Assembly: GCA_012523595.1 (NCBI GenBank) | Contig: JAAYIG010000103.1 | Coordinates: forward strand, 1 to 45,880 | Origin: Fibrobacter sp. | Lineage (GTDB): Bacteria; Fibrobacterota; Chitinivibrionia; Chitinivibrionales; Chitinispirillaceae | Length of the DNA: 45,880 nucleotides | Direction: 5' to 3' | In this document: piece after piece, positions 28,211-37,042 of the stretch | Layout: every line of letters begins with the position of its first letter | Numbering within the stretch: the first letter of the stretch is position 1 | Program-made: the position numbers and the translations under genes | The notes under the pieces: generated by a model | Database searches by the model: none | The model's input: the letters and a program-made list of their open reading frames with translations, nothing else | What the model was told of the DNA's origin: nothing

Positions 28211-29403
28211 TGGCAGAGGATTTAAGCATGCATACACTTGTCCAGAATGAGACCAGATTCTCCTGCAGCAGGTTTTCATCACCTGCAGGTTTGACGGAAA
28301 TCTTTATCACTGTGAACAGCAGGGATGATATTTCCTTTGATGAAGCGCTTGAGGAACTGAGAGATGTGTATGCTTCTTTGTCGGATGATTTAAAGCTGGA
28401 CAAAAACACTCTTCAGTTCACTCGTGTATATTTGAGTGATTACGCCAATGAATATCTACCTTTACTGAATTCTGATTTATACAGGATACTGCAGTCAGGA
28501 GTTGTTTCTGTAATTGAACAGAGGCCGATCTATGGTCCGGTATCACTTTTTTCCTACCATATCAAAGATGAAACCGGTTACCTTCGTAAATACAATGTAA
28601 TTGCAGATCCGGAAAAAGAATTTCAGAAGATGTTAACAAATGGAAATTCCTACAGCCTTCTCTGGACAGCTAACAGCACAGGTGACGGGGCTGACAGTAA
28701 AACCCAGACAGAGAATCTATTTTCTGAGCTTTCAGCCAATGTCAGCAAATACAGGATGAGCCTGCGGGAAAACACTGTCCGTACCTGGATATATGTAAGA
28801 GATATTGATAATAACTACAAAGGGATGGTTGTTGCCCGCCGTGAATTATTCGATTCGATCGGATTAACGGACAAGACCAGGTACATTGCAAGCACCGGTA
28901 TTGAAGGAAAGTCGGTAAACAGGAAAGCTCTTGTCACTCTTGATTCACTATCAATAGGTAATCTTAAAGAAGAGCAGATTATAAGAATGGAGGCTCTGGA
29001 TAATCTGTCATCGACAATAGATTACGGGGTGACATTCGAGCGGGGTCTGCGGATCAGATTTGGCGACAGGTCTCATATGTATATTTCCGGAACGGCAAGT
29101 ATTGACAACAGGGGTGAAATCCTTTATCCCGGAGATATAAGGGGACAGACAGAACGTACTATAGACAATATCGAAGCTCTGCTCAGGCCTCATGGGGCAA
29201 CGATTGACGATATGCGTTATATAATTCTGTATGTCAGAAACAGAAAACATTATCAGTTCATACAGGATATACTACTGTCAAGGCTGCCGTCTGATATTCC
29301 TCTTATTTCCGTTGAAGGAGCAGTATGCCGTCCGGGATGGCTTATCGAAATGGAAGGTGTGGCCATAATAGATGATTCAAATGATTATCCTCCCTTTTTC
29401 TGA
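28210..29403 (+). CDS. Chorismatase-like / double YjgF-RidA-fold protein, probably cytoplasmic
   Basis: 397 residues without a signal peptide. The C-terminal half matches the RidA-like domain of FkbO/Hyg5/XanB2 chorismatases: YISGTASIDNRGE, YPGDIRGQTERTIDNI, a VEGAVCRPGWLIEMEG end corresponding to the CR...LVEIEG active-site region. The N-terminal half (FTRVYLSDYANEY, VSVIEQRPIYG) fits the degenerate first RidA-like domain of those proteins. Chorismatases hydrolyse or rearrange chorismate to dihydroxy-dihydrobenzoate or hydroxybenzoates. Here, between an outer-membrane barrel and cytochrome maturation genes, it might make an aromatic precursor, but a plain Rid-type deaminase role is also possible. 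ATG 28210 overlaps the previous stop; ATG 28234, preceded by AGAGG, is an alternative start. Confidence 0.62.
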   Translation: MAEDLSMHTLVQNETRFSCSRFSSPAGLTEIFITVNSRDDISFDEALEELRDVYASLSDDLKLDKNTLQFTRVYLSDYANEYLPLLNSDLYRILQSGVVSVIEQRPIYGPVSLFSYHIKDETGYLRKYNVIADPEKEFQKMLTNGNSYSLLWTANSTGDGADSKTQTENLFSELSANVSKYRMSLRENTVRTWIYVRDIDNNYKGMVVARRELFDSIGLTDKTRYIASTGIEGKSVNRKALVTLDSLSIGNLKEEQIIRMEALDNLSSTIDYGVTFERGLRIRFGDRSHMYISGTASIDNRGEILYPGDIRGQTERTIDNIEALLRPHGATIDDMRYIILYVRNRKHYQFIQDILLSRLPSDIPLISVEGAVCRPGWLIEMEGVAIIDDSNDYPPFF

Positions 29404-29427
29404 TCTCCCGTTGTATGATGTAACTGT

Positions 29428-30501
29428 ATGACCAATCTCCTCAAAAAAACAACGGGGTATATTGCTTCTGCAAAACTGAGTGTTACATGTCTTTTACTGA
29501 TGGCTGTTATTGTTTTCTGGGGAACTCTTTACCAGTCATCGGAGGGACTCTTTGCGGCAAGGGAGCGGTTTTTTCAATCATGGTTTGTACTGACACGATT
29601 CAGTATACCTTTCCCAGGGATGAAGCTGATCTCACTGGCTCTTTTACTCAACGTGATATTCAGCTCTCTGAGGTTTTTTAAAAAGCCTTTAAAGTATTCC
29701 GGCCTTATACTTATTCATTCCGGTTTAGCATTGTTTCTAGCTGGAATCCTTTTTTCATCCAGATTTACACAGGAATACTATTTGCCGCTCCGGGAGGGTC
29801 AGGAAGTATCAAGTGCATATAGTACTGAACAATTTGAAATCGCCTCATTCAGGACAATATTTTCGCAGTCATCGTTTGTAATAGATTCAATTCCAGTGGC
29901 CAGCTTGAAAAAGGATCAGGAAATAGTATTTCCAAATACAGGTATGAAATTTAAAGTGAGAAGTGTCGGCAGAATAAAGGAATCTCACGATGGGCAGGAA
30001 AACATTCAGGGTTGTCAGGCTGCACTTATAATCGATGAATTATGTAATTTCAGGTTTGAAAAGGAAGTAGTGCTTAAGAGCAATGAACAGCCGTTTTCTT
30101 ATATTTGTGGATTTGACACTGTGTTAGTTTCAATGCGTCATTCCGCGGTTCCATTACCTGTCAATTTGAAACTGATCGATTTCCATGGTAAGTTCTATCC
30201 AGGCACAAAAACACTCAAAAAGGTGGAGAGCCAGATTCTGGTCAGCAGTGATAAACTGGTCAGAGAAGTGAAAGTGTCGATGAACAAGCCATTCAGGCAT
30301 GGATCGTATACTTTTTATCAGGCGTCATTTTCAAATGACGGAGGCAATGAGGCTGTCAATATTTCGGTTGTGTATAATCCATACCGCCTCTTCCCCTATA
30401 CAGCAAGCATCCTCATGATCGCGGGGTTCATTATTCATCTTCTGCTTCTTGTCATCTGGAGAAGCAAATCTGAACCGGGGCATATCTCTGATGGAAAATA
30501 G
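29428..30501 (+). CDS. resB: ResB/CcsB-like cytochrome c biogenesis protein (System II)
   Basis: Membrane subunit of the System II haem-export and ligation complex. Three N-terminal membrane segments (SVTCLLLMAVIVFWGTLYQ, LISLALLLNVIF, GLILIHSGLALFLAGILF) are followed by a periplasmic domain with REGQEV and a final membrane segment (TASILMIAGFIIHLLLLVIW). The 'LI..G..L.L.G' and 'YTFYQASF' blocks are typical of ResB. 357 residues is short for ResB but usual for the compact version found beside large CcsA proteins in Bacteroidetes-like phyla. It sits directly before ccsA and after genes for two di-haem proteins, giving those proteins a dedicated maturation system. Confidence 0.82.
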   Translation: MTNLLKKTTGYIASAKLSVTCLLLMAVIVFWGTLYQSSEGLFAARERFFQSWFVLTRFSIPFPGMKLISLALLLNVIFSSLRFFKKPLKYSGLILIHSGLALFLAGILFSSRFTQEYYLPLREGQEVSSAYSTEQFEIASFRTIFSQSSFVIDSIPVASLKKDQEIVFPNTGMKFKVRSVGRIKESHDGQENIQGCQAALIIDELCNFRFEKEVVLKSNEQPFSYICGFDTVLVSMRHSAVPLPVNLKLIDFHGKFYPGTKTLKKVESQILVSSDKLVREVKVSMNKPFRHGSYTFYQASFSNDGGNEAVNISVVYNPYRLFPYTASILMIAGFIIHLLLLVIWRSKSEPGHISDGK

Positions 30502-32365
30502 ACCTCTCTGCAGCAATCAATCTCTGCTGAAAACCGCTTTTATAATATTCCTGCTTTTTGCATGCGTTTTCTCAGAGGATGATTCGAAAATTGATTTCAG
30601 CAGGGCAGGCAGAATTATTGTTCTGGATGAGGGGCGGAAAATGCCTCTTCATTCGTATGCCCGGAAAAAGCTCATTCAGATATCCGGGCGCGGAAAAATT
30701 GGCGGTATGAGTGCACTGGAGTGGCTTCTGGAGCTCATGTTCAATCCCGGGAAAATTGACACCTTACAGTGTTTCAGAATCATTAATCCGGAAACAGTGG
30801 ATGCTCTTGGCATCGAGGGGCCGTATAAACGGCGTTATCGCTATACAGAACTGTACAATGCGCTTGGAAAATGCGAGCAGATTGCAATCTCCCTTTCAAA
30901 AAGAGAATTTTCTGAAATTCAGCCTTTTGAACGGGAAATTATGCAACTGTGGCATAATGTACAGGAATATAACGCACTGGGTTCAATGTTCAGTGCATTT
31001 GATCCTTTTGAAGCATTTACCATTTCAGACAGCGCACTGGCTTCATCGCTGCGGCTTCGGTTAAATCATCCCTATTCCTACAGCGAAATGATCCGGTTGT
31101 CTCATGTTTTTTCTGCTGCTATGGAGAATCTAAACAGTAAACAACTTGATTCATTGACAAGCGGTGAATCGGAACTGCTGAGGCTTGTCCGTACAATGCA
31201 CGCACTGAGTTCACAGATGCAGAATGCTCCGCCGCCTATCATACATGTAAATGAAAATGGAAATGAGGAATGGTACAGTATCTGGGGATACCTTGGTAAA
31301 TCTGGAAACAAGGCACTGAAAGACAATCAGGTCAGGTTACTTCTTCATATGAGAGCCGCATATCTGAACCGGGATGTCGCTTCTTTCGCTGACGCAGTCG
31401 ATCATTTAACATCTGTAAAATACAAGGATTATCCTTTCCCTGGACTTGAAATTCTATATAACAGATTAAATCTGTTTTTCTGGGCCAGAATTCTTCTTGT
31501 ACTGGCAATATTTGCTACTCTCTTTGGGATGTTTTATGGCCATAAATGGGCGGGGGTTGCCAGTCTCTTTTTAATCGGGTGTGGATGGCTGCTGCAGACT
31601 ACAGGCTTAATTTTAAGGATATTCATACAGTTGCGCCCGCCGCTGGCAAGTCTGTATGAAACGTTTGTTTTTGTATCGTGGATAATTGTGATACTGGGCA
31701 CAGGACTCGATCTGATTCAAAAACGTAACCTTGGTAAATTGATTGCATCGTGCGGAGGATTTTTATTTCTGGTAATATCAGGCAGGTATGCGGTTAATGG
31801 CGATACTTTCGGGGTTATTACCGCAGTATTGAATTCCAGCTTCTGGCTTACGATTCATATTGTGACGATTTCAACCGGATATGCAGGATTCCTTGCCTCC
31901 GGGCTGCTGGGACATATACATCTGATTCAGAGAGCATTGAAAACAGATAAAAAGGTTACACAATCAACATCTGAAGCAGTGTACATCTTTATGCTCCTCG
32001 GGCTTGCTTTTACGGTTGCTGGAACCATGTTAGGGGGAATGTGGGCGGATCAGGCCTGGGGAAGGTTCTGGGGGTGGGATCCAAAAGAAAACGGAGCCTT
32101 ACTGATAATACTATGGGGTTCTGCAGTGGTTCATGCAAAAAGAGGAAAGATTATCGGGTCGGCTTTAACATCTGCATGCGCAGTAATCAGTATTCTTATG
32201 GTGATGCTTGCATGGATCGGTGTAAACCTTCTGGGTGTTGGCCTTCATTCCTATGGATTCACTTACTCAGGAATTGGTTTACTTGCCGGTGTTTTTGTTT
32301 TAGAATTCCTGTTTCTCGTATCGATGGGTTTTTTAAACAGGTCTTCTGAAAAGGAACCGGCCTGA
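30491..32365 (+). CDS. ccsA: CcsA/ResC-like cytochrome c haem lyase with periplasmic N-terminal domain (System II)
   Basis: Catalyses haem handling and attachment with ResB. The start at 30491 (MENRPLCSNQ) overlaps the resB stop by 11 bases, with GGGG upstream. A signal anchor is followed by a periplasmic domain (about residues 35-330; RIIVLDEGRKMPLHSYARKK resembles the 'GR.kPldT.A' start of long CcsA proteins), then about eight membrane segments. The tryptophan-rich haem-binding WWD motif is AWGRFWGWDPKEN, and conserved histidines are in TIHIVTIS and VVHAKRG. Length (625) fits long CcsA proteins of Bacteroidetes/Chlorobi type. Last gene of the long plus-strand run; a hairpin follows at 32469. 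Confidence 0.87.
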   Translation: MENRPLCSNQSLLKTAFIIFLLFACVFSEDDSKIDFSRAGRIIVLDEGRKMPLHSYARKKLIQISGRGKIGGMSALEWLLELMFNPGKIDTLQCFRIINPETVDALGIEGPYKRRYRYTELYNALGKCEQIAISLSKREFSEIQPFEREIMQLWHNVQEYNALGSMFSAFDPFEAFTISDSALASSLRLRLNHPYSYSEMIRLSHVFSAAMENLNSKQLDSLTSGESELLRLVRTMHALSSQMQNAPPPIIHVNENGNEEWYSIWGYLGKSGNKALKDNQVRLLLHMRAAYLNRDVASFADAVDHLTSVKYKDYPFPGLEILYNRLNLFFWARILLVLAIFATLFGMFYGHKWAGVASLFLIGCGWLLQTTGLILRIFIQLRPPLASLYETFVFVSWIIVILGTGLDLIQKRNLGKLIASCGGFLFLVISGRYAVNGDTFGVITAVLNSSFWLTIHIVTISTGYAGFLASGLLGHIHLIQRALKTDKKVTQSTSEAVYIFMLLGLAFTVAGTMLGGMWADQAWGRFWGWDPKENGALLIILWGSAVVHAKRGKIIGSALTSACAVISILMVMLAWIGVNLLGVGLHSYGFTYSGIGLLAGVFVLEFLFLVSMGFLNRSSEKEPA

Positions 32366-32468
32366 GGTCCCATACCGGTGATTCTGAGCCCACTGATTTC
32401 AACAATCCTTCGGGAAGAAAATCATCTTAATTCGTAAAGAATAGGCTGCCGGTTTCCAAATCAATATG

Positions 32469-32495
32469 CGGCAAAGCATGAAAAATGCTTTGCCG
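32469..32495. terminator. Bidirectional hairpin terminator between ccsA and the PL11 gene
   Basis: Perfect 11-bp stem (CGGCAAAGCAT / ATGCTTTGCCG) with a GAAAA loop, placed between two convergent genes. There is no long T run on either side, but the stem strength and position fit a shared transcription stop. Confidence 0.7.
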
Positions 32496-32519
32496 TGAAA
32501 TTGTAATCCGGATATTTCA

Positions 32520-34619
32520 TTAATTGAAGACGCATATTCTGTACAGTTCTGAAACTCCATCCAATGTTATTTTTAACAGATAATAACCATTATGCAGACT
32601 CTTCTTTGGCAAACTGACCGATACTGCACCGGATGTGCTGTTTACTTTTCTGCTGAATACCCTTTGCCCGTCGATTGAAAAAAGATCAATTCTGACGTTT
32701 TTATTATGTTTATTAATAATAAAGGAAAGGGTGGATGGACTAAACTGAATGTCGCGTACCAGTTTTGTGCCTGAGTTATGCGGTACTGTAGATCTGGCTT
32801 CAATTTTCACTGTGCCCGGATAGGTGATATCCGGTTTGGGTTGCGGAAGTTTCATGCCATCACCCAGATAAAAACCTGTGAATGGCGGCTGATTATAGGC
32901 GACATTCTGCCAGGCAATGCTTACACGGTAGTGTGTATCATGCATCAGAGTATAGAGACGATGGGTTGTGGGAATTGTTGTAGTGTAGATCCGCAGCTCA
33001 CTTCCTGTGGTGAAAATGACCTCTTCTCGCCAGTCGCCAAAGAGGTCTGCCTGGAGATTCGGGACCGCTTTGGTTCCATTGATTGTGGATACTCCTGATG
33101 TGCTTAGAAGTGTACCTCCGCCGAATTTTGTAACATTTGTACCTGAGAGAAATTCGCGCAAGAGATCTCCATCCCACCATATTACAAATGCCATCGATCC
33201 CGGTGAACCGGATATAGGCTGTCCCTTGCAATTGTAAAGACCTACGCCTGTAGAGGCCCAGCATTCCATGCCTTTGTGAGCGGCTGTAATATCTGCTGCT
33301 GTTGCGCGTCCCACGTCACCGGTGCCTGGCTTTGACCACAGGACACCGCCATCTGCCTTGGATGGATCGCGCAGATCAGCACATCGGCCACTCTCGTGGC
33401 ATGACCAGTACTCCAGACCAGGGCGGTCGGGATCGATATCAGACAAGGCGGCGGCATCTCCGTGTCCTACTCTTGATGTTCCGATAAACCTGCCATCATC
33501 GTCAATGGTGCAGGCCCCATACACTATTTCCTGTCGCCCATCGCCATCTACATCACCCACACTGAGATTATGGTTGCCCTGCCCCACAGCTCTGCTGTTT
33601 CCTGATGCATTGGAGTCAAAGAACCATCGCTCGGTCAGTTTGCCATTGCGCCAGTCAAGAGCCCAGAGACAGGTGCGTGTGTAATACCCCCGGCATGCCA
33701 CTACGCTTGGATTAACGCCGTCAAGGTAAGCGACACAGGCTAGAAAACGGTCCACACGGTTGCCATAATTGTCCCCCCAGCTGGATACGCTCCCCCTTGG
33801 AGGTTTGTAATTGATAGTTGCGAGTTCAGCACCGGTTTTTCCGCTGAATATTGTAAAGTATTCCGGACCATTGAGAACATAACCCCCTGAATTACGGTAA
33901 TTGGCATTATCATTATCGGAAGCAGCAGGACCGGTCTTTAAAAATGATCCGGTCCCGTCTTTGGTACCCGGAGCGGTTTTGCATGCAATTTCAGCACTTC
34001 CGTCACCATCAAGGTCGTACACCATGAACTGTGTGTAATGTTCACCCTCCCGGATATTAACCCCCAGATCGATCCTCCACATAAGGGTACCATCCAGTTT
34101 GTATGCAGTCAGTTTGACCTCTCCGGTTGTCCCGCTTTGTGAATTGTCTCTGGGAGACCTTTCCTCTTTGACCACAAGCTCGTACTGTCCATCACCGTCA
34201 AGATCACCGCAACTGGCATCACCGGCCCTGTACCCTGAAACATTTCTCAGTGGAATTCTGAGATAATTGGATGAAAGCACATGCTCGGCAGTGCTTGCTG
34301 CCTGCTCCTGCCCCCCGATAACTGCCCGTACTGAATACTCTCCGCTGCCGCTGCTGTTATCCTGGTAGCAGGTTGCATTTGTAATAGGAGTGGAATTGAG
34401 TCTGGTTGATCCTTTGTATACGTTAAATGCAATGTCGGTTCCCTGTTCGGTGCCGAACAACCGCCAACTGAGGAAATACCCGTTTCCTGCTTTTACAGCA
34501 ACAAGTCCCCGGGACAGTTTCTCCACAACCTGTGTTCCGGATGACGCACTAACTGTTGCTGCCAACACACTTAGAGTAGTGGTGACAGCAAGAGATCTGA
34601 GCTTTTTAAAGTAAAGCAT
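32520..34619 (-). CDS. Secreted PL11 rhamnogalacturonan lyase with T9SS tail
   Basis: Cuts the rhamnogalacturonan I backbone by beta-elimination; PL11 enzymes are calcium-dependent eight-bladed propellers. Signal peptide MLYFKKLRSLAVTTTLSVLAATVSA; an N-terminal Fn3-like part (about 30-125, VEKLSRGLVAVKAGNGYFLSW), then propeller blades with calcium-type loops (GDLDGDGQYELVVKE, YDLDGDGSAEIACKT, VGDVDGDGRQEIVYGA) to about 620, ending DIQFSP. The last 70 residues are a sorting tail (VRIDLFSIDGQRVFSRK then LHNGYYLLKI). No separate binding domain, unlike its paralogue at 42000. AAAGGAAA precedes the ATG and a G9 run lies just upstream of that. Transcribed toward ccsA; likely regulated apart from the left half. 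Confidence 0.9.
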   Translation of the reverse strand: MLYFKKLRSLAVTTTLSVLAATVSASSGTQVVEKLSRGLVAVKAGNGYFLSWRLFGTEQGTDIAFNVYKGSTRLNSTPITNATCYQDNSSGSGEYSVRAVIGGQEQAASTAEHVLSSNYLRIPLRNVSGYRAGDASCGDLDGDGQYELVVKEERSPRDNSQSGTTGEVKLTAYKLDGTLMWRIDLGVNIREGEHYTQFMVYDLDGDGSAEIACKTAPGTKDGTGSFLKTGPAASDNDNANYRNSGGYVLNGPEYFTIFSGKTGAELATINYKPPRGSVSSWGDNYGNRVDRFLACVAYLDGVNPSVVACRGYYTRTCLWALDWRNGKLTERWFFDSNASGNSRAVGQGNHNLSVGDVDGDGRQEIVYGACTIDDDGRFIGTSRVGHGDAAALSDIDPDRPGLEYWSCHESGRCADLRDPSKADGGVLWSKPGTGDVGRATAADITAAHKGMECWASTGVGLYNCKGQPISGSPGSMAFVIWWDGDLLREFLSGTNVTKFGGGTLLSTSGVSTINGTKAVPNLQADLFGDWREEVIFTTGSELRIYTTTIPTTHRLYTLMHDTHYRVSIAWQNVAYNQPPFTGFYLGDGMKLPQPKPDITYPGTVKIEARSTVPHNSGTKLVRDIQFSPSTLSFIINKHNKNVRIDLFSIDGQRVFSRKVNSTSGAVSVSLPKKSLHNGYYLLKITLDGVSELYRICVFN

Positions 34620-34978
34620 TTTCCTTTACCCCCCCCCTGGATTAAATGCAGTGAAAAAAATTAATTACCAGTAATATTAAGCAATAAATGGATGTTTGGC
34701 AGAAAAAGGTGGATCTTCGGAAGAAATTTTATAGTACAGATGGACTACATTGATAGTTTACTGTTTTACTCGTTATTAACTGATAAGAATCTGTGCCATT
34801 TGTGTTTGTCCGGGATAAAGGCCCGGGTAAAAAGAACAGGTCATTTTTCCGGAAGCCCTGAAAAGATATGCTGAATTAAGCACATGGCAACGATATATTG
34901 CCTGTAAAAATAAGTATAATTGTCTATTCTCATTGCGCCAGTAAAGGCTACCTGGGCCTTCGACCGCTGGTACTCATT
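34620..34978. other. Intergenic region upstream of the PL11 gene
   Basis: 359 bases without a convincing gene. On the minus strand it holds the PL11 ribosome-binding site, a G9 run (C9 at 34629-34637) and an inverted repeat ATTAC-CA-GTAAT near 34664. The 60-codon reading frame at 34692 on the plus strand has no ribosome-binding site and no recognisable features. Confidence 0.4.
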
Positions 34979-36733
34979 CTATGGAAAAACGATATGCCTG
35001 GTAACAGAACTGTTTCCGTGTCTGAGTGTAAAGAAAAATGATCCTGGTTCAAGAGATGTCTTATTAAGTGTCACGATATTTTGTCCTGCAATTCCCCGGC
35101 CGCTCCATAGAATACCGGCTTTTCGTCCGGAGAGATCATACGCGATTATTCTGGCCTCACCTGCATGTTCAAGAAAAAACGTTGCCTTTTCATTTCTGAT
35201 TGTAAGGTATGGAGCCAAATGACGCTCATAAGTGGTGGAATTTATTATGTTGACTACTGCGTCCAGCCGGCTCATCCAGATTGAGTTTCCTTTGGAGACA
35301 GACATAACGCTTACGGCCATCACTTCCCGTCCCAGACCGCTGTCCCATTGACGCAATGCTACACCATTGTAAACTGTTCCTCCGACAGTCATCCGGATCC
35401 TGTAATCATCCCTCTTCTCCCATGTACCTGTAACAGCACCGCTGATTGTACCATCACGGTTGAGAGTTACTTTCTGGGAGTTTTTTATCGTTCCGGAGAT
35501 ATCGCGGCCATGGTCGACATATGCATAGGTCCCAGGGATAGATTCAGCATTGATGGGACCGGCATTCTCTCCCGCATACCTGTGTGGTGCCATTACAAAC
35601 CACTCATCTTCATTCAGAAGCATCTGATGAACCCTGACCTGGTGGAACTCGCCTCTGCCGGGAAAACGGGTATGCATGATATTGAAATACCTGTTGCTTA
35701 CCGAATCATAAATGGTGGAATTATGGCCTGGTGAGGCGTATCCAACGCCTGTAGCTTTCCCATTTTCATCCATAAACTGGAAATTTCCCACCAGTTTATG
35801 GCCGTAAGGTGCAAGGCTTCCCCGGGTATCGCCTCCGGTAGCTTTGCAATTAATCATATCGTTTCCCATTGGATCAAGATAGGGACCATCGGGATTTTTC
35901 GAACGCGCTACTCTGAGATTATATCCATCGTTTGCACCCAATCCGCCGAAGGAAATAAACAAATAGTAGTATTTCGTGTGTGGACTGTATTGGATGAATG
36001 CTCCCTCGAGCTGGCCATGATTGCCGCCCATGAGTTTTTTACCATATCCCTGATTTGGTAACTGATATCCGGTAGAAGGATCCATCTTTATGATATAGAT
36101 TCCACCGGAATATGAACCGTACACCATCCAGAGTGTATGCTGCGCGTCAAAAAAGGTATGGGGATCGATGGCATTAGGGTGGACATTGGCGTTATATCTT
36201 GTACCGTCCTCGCCAGTACCATTCATTCCGGACCGTAACAGTATTTTCAGATTTGTATAGGGTCCGCCAATGTTATTGGATACTGCAATGCCAAGAGCTG
36301 AGAGCGGTGAGCTACCTTCACATGAGCAGTAATACATGTAAAATTTACCATTATCAAGCCGCGTAAAACATCCAGCCCACAAACCTGTCACTTTAGACCA
36401 GGCAAAGGTCTCACTGAGCTCTTCTGTGACATTTGGTATAAGCTTGTTTCCGTTTCTTACACCGTCATTTGTGTATTGAGTCCACTTGATAAGATCGGTA
36501 GAGTATGCTGATGCCAGATGGGATCCGATAACCCAGAATGTATCATTAACACGTAATATTGATGGGTCATGCACTGAAACATCTCTGAATACAGGCGGTT
36601 CAATTGCGGACTGACCACTGTGAGCAGATCCGGCAAAAGTGATTATAAGGAGAAAAGTAACAGTGTACAAAGATATGAGCGGCCAGAATGACCGGAATAT
36701 TTCTTTATGCAATGAAATAGTCACTGAGTGCAT
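34979..36733 (-). CDS. Secreted GH43 endo-alpha-1,5-L-arabinanase with C-terminal beta domain and T9SS tail
   Basis: Cuts alpha-1,5-linked arabinan side chains of pectin. Propeller about residues 45-360: base Asp in VSVHDPSILRV, second Asp in NAIDPHTFFD, acid Glu in GQLEGAFIQYSP, and a metal-site-like YASPGHNS block. The extra beta-barrel domain after it (about 365-510, with GTYAYVDHGRDISG and RDGTISGAVTGTW) matches the lipocalin-like C-terminal domain of Bacillus Abn2-type arabinanases. The last 60 residues are a sorting tail (RIIAYDLSGRKAG then LEPGSFFFTL). AGGAG lies six bases before the ATG. The signal peptide has a long N-region (MHSVTISLHKEIFRSFW) before the hydrophobic core. It lies just upstream of the PL11 lyase on the same strand; arabinan and RG-I backbone are attached in the same polymer. 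Confidence 0.88.
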   Translation of the reverse strand: MHSVTISLHKEIFRSFWPLISLYTVTFLLIITFAGSAHSGQSAIEPPVFRDVSVHDPSILRVNDTFWVIGSHLASAYSTDLIKWTQYTNDGVRNGNKLIPNVTEELSETFAWSKVTGLWAGCFTRLDNGKFYMYYCSCEGSSPLSALGIAVSNNIGGPYTNLKILLRSGMNGTGEDGTRYNANVHPNAIDPHTFFDAQHTLWMVYGSYSGGIYIIKMDPSTGYQLPNQGYGKKLMGGNHGQLEGAFIQYSPHTKYYYLFISFGGLGANDGYNLRVARSKNPDGPYLDPMGNDMINCKATGGDTRGSLAPYGHKLVGNFQFMDENGKATGVGYASPGHNSTIYDSVSNRYFNIMHTRFPGRGEFHQVRVHQMLLNEDEWFVMAPHRYAGENAGPINAESIPGTYAYVDHGRDISGTIKNSQKVTLNRDGTISGAVTGTWEKRDDYRIRMTVGGTVYNGVALRQWDSGLGREVMAVSVMSVSKGNSIWMSRLDAVVNIINSTTYERHLAPYLTIRNEKATFFLEHAGEARIIAYDLSGRKAGILWSGRGIAGQNIVTLNKTSLEPGSFFFTLRHGNSSVTRHIVFP

Positions 36734-37042
36734 GACTGCTCCTGGTTGAATGGATTTTTGAAATAATTACCTGATAATATAACGGGAATCATCGGTTGCA
36801 GAGTCCATATATAAATATAGCCCTTTAAGGGATGAAAACAGTGAATCAGTCTGGTTTGAAGGTAAGATTCTGGTGGCTAAAATGCCCACACTCCGGCTAT
36901 ACTTTGGATGTTCTCAATGTACACTGAGCGAAGCCGAAGCGTACATTGAGATTAGTAGCGGCAGGTTTGATTACGAAGACAGTTCGACAGATACTGATTC
37001 CTACTCCAGATTAGGAGTGAGGGATGAAAAAACTGCAGTTTA
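36734..37042. other. Intergenic region between the arabinanase and PIN genes
   Basis: 309 bases without a gene. The left part should hold the arabinanase promoter (minus-strand AT-rich TATATT near 36776). The middle contains the REP-like hairpin at 36912. Nothing else is recognised. Confidence 0.4.
36912..36951. repeat. REP-like hairpin element
   Basis: Perfect 11-bp inverted repeat (TCTCAATGTAC / GTACATTGAGA) around an 18-base centre. On the minus strand the centre reads GCTTCGGCTTCGCTCAGT, close to the 'CTTCG-ctc-CGCTCAGTG' REP elements dispersed in many bacterial genomes. A REP-associated transposase fragment lies 8.5 kb to the right, which supports the reading. A terminator for either neighbour is less likely, since no T run follows. 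Confidence 0.6.

Noticed and set aside
34692-34874. 60-codon plus-strand reading frame in the gap upstream of PL11
   Set aside because: No ribosome-binding site, no signal or membrane segment, and it lies in the likely promoter region of the minus-strand gene.
36820-36831. CCCTT-T-AAGGG inverted repeat
   Set aside because: Too short to distinguish from chance and not placed next to a start or stop codon.
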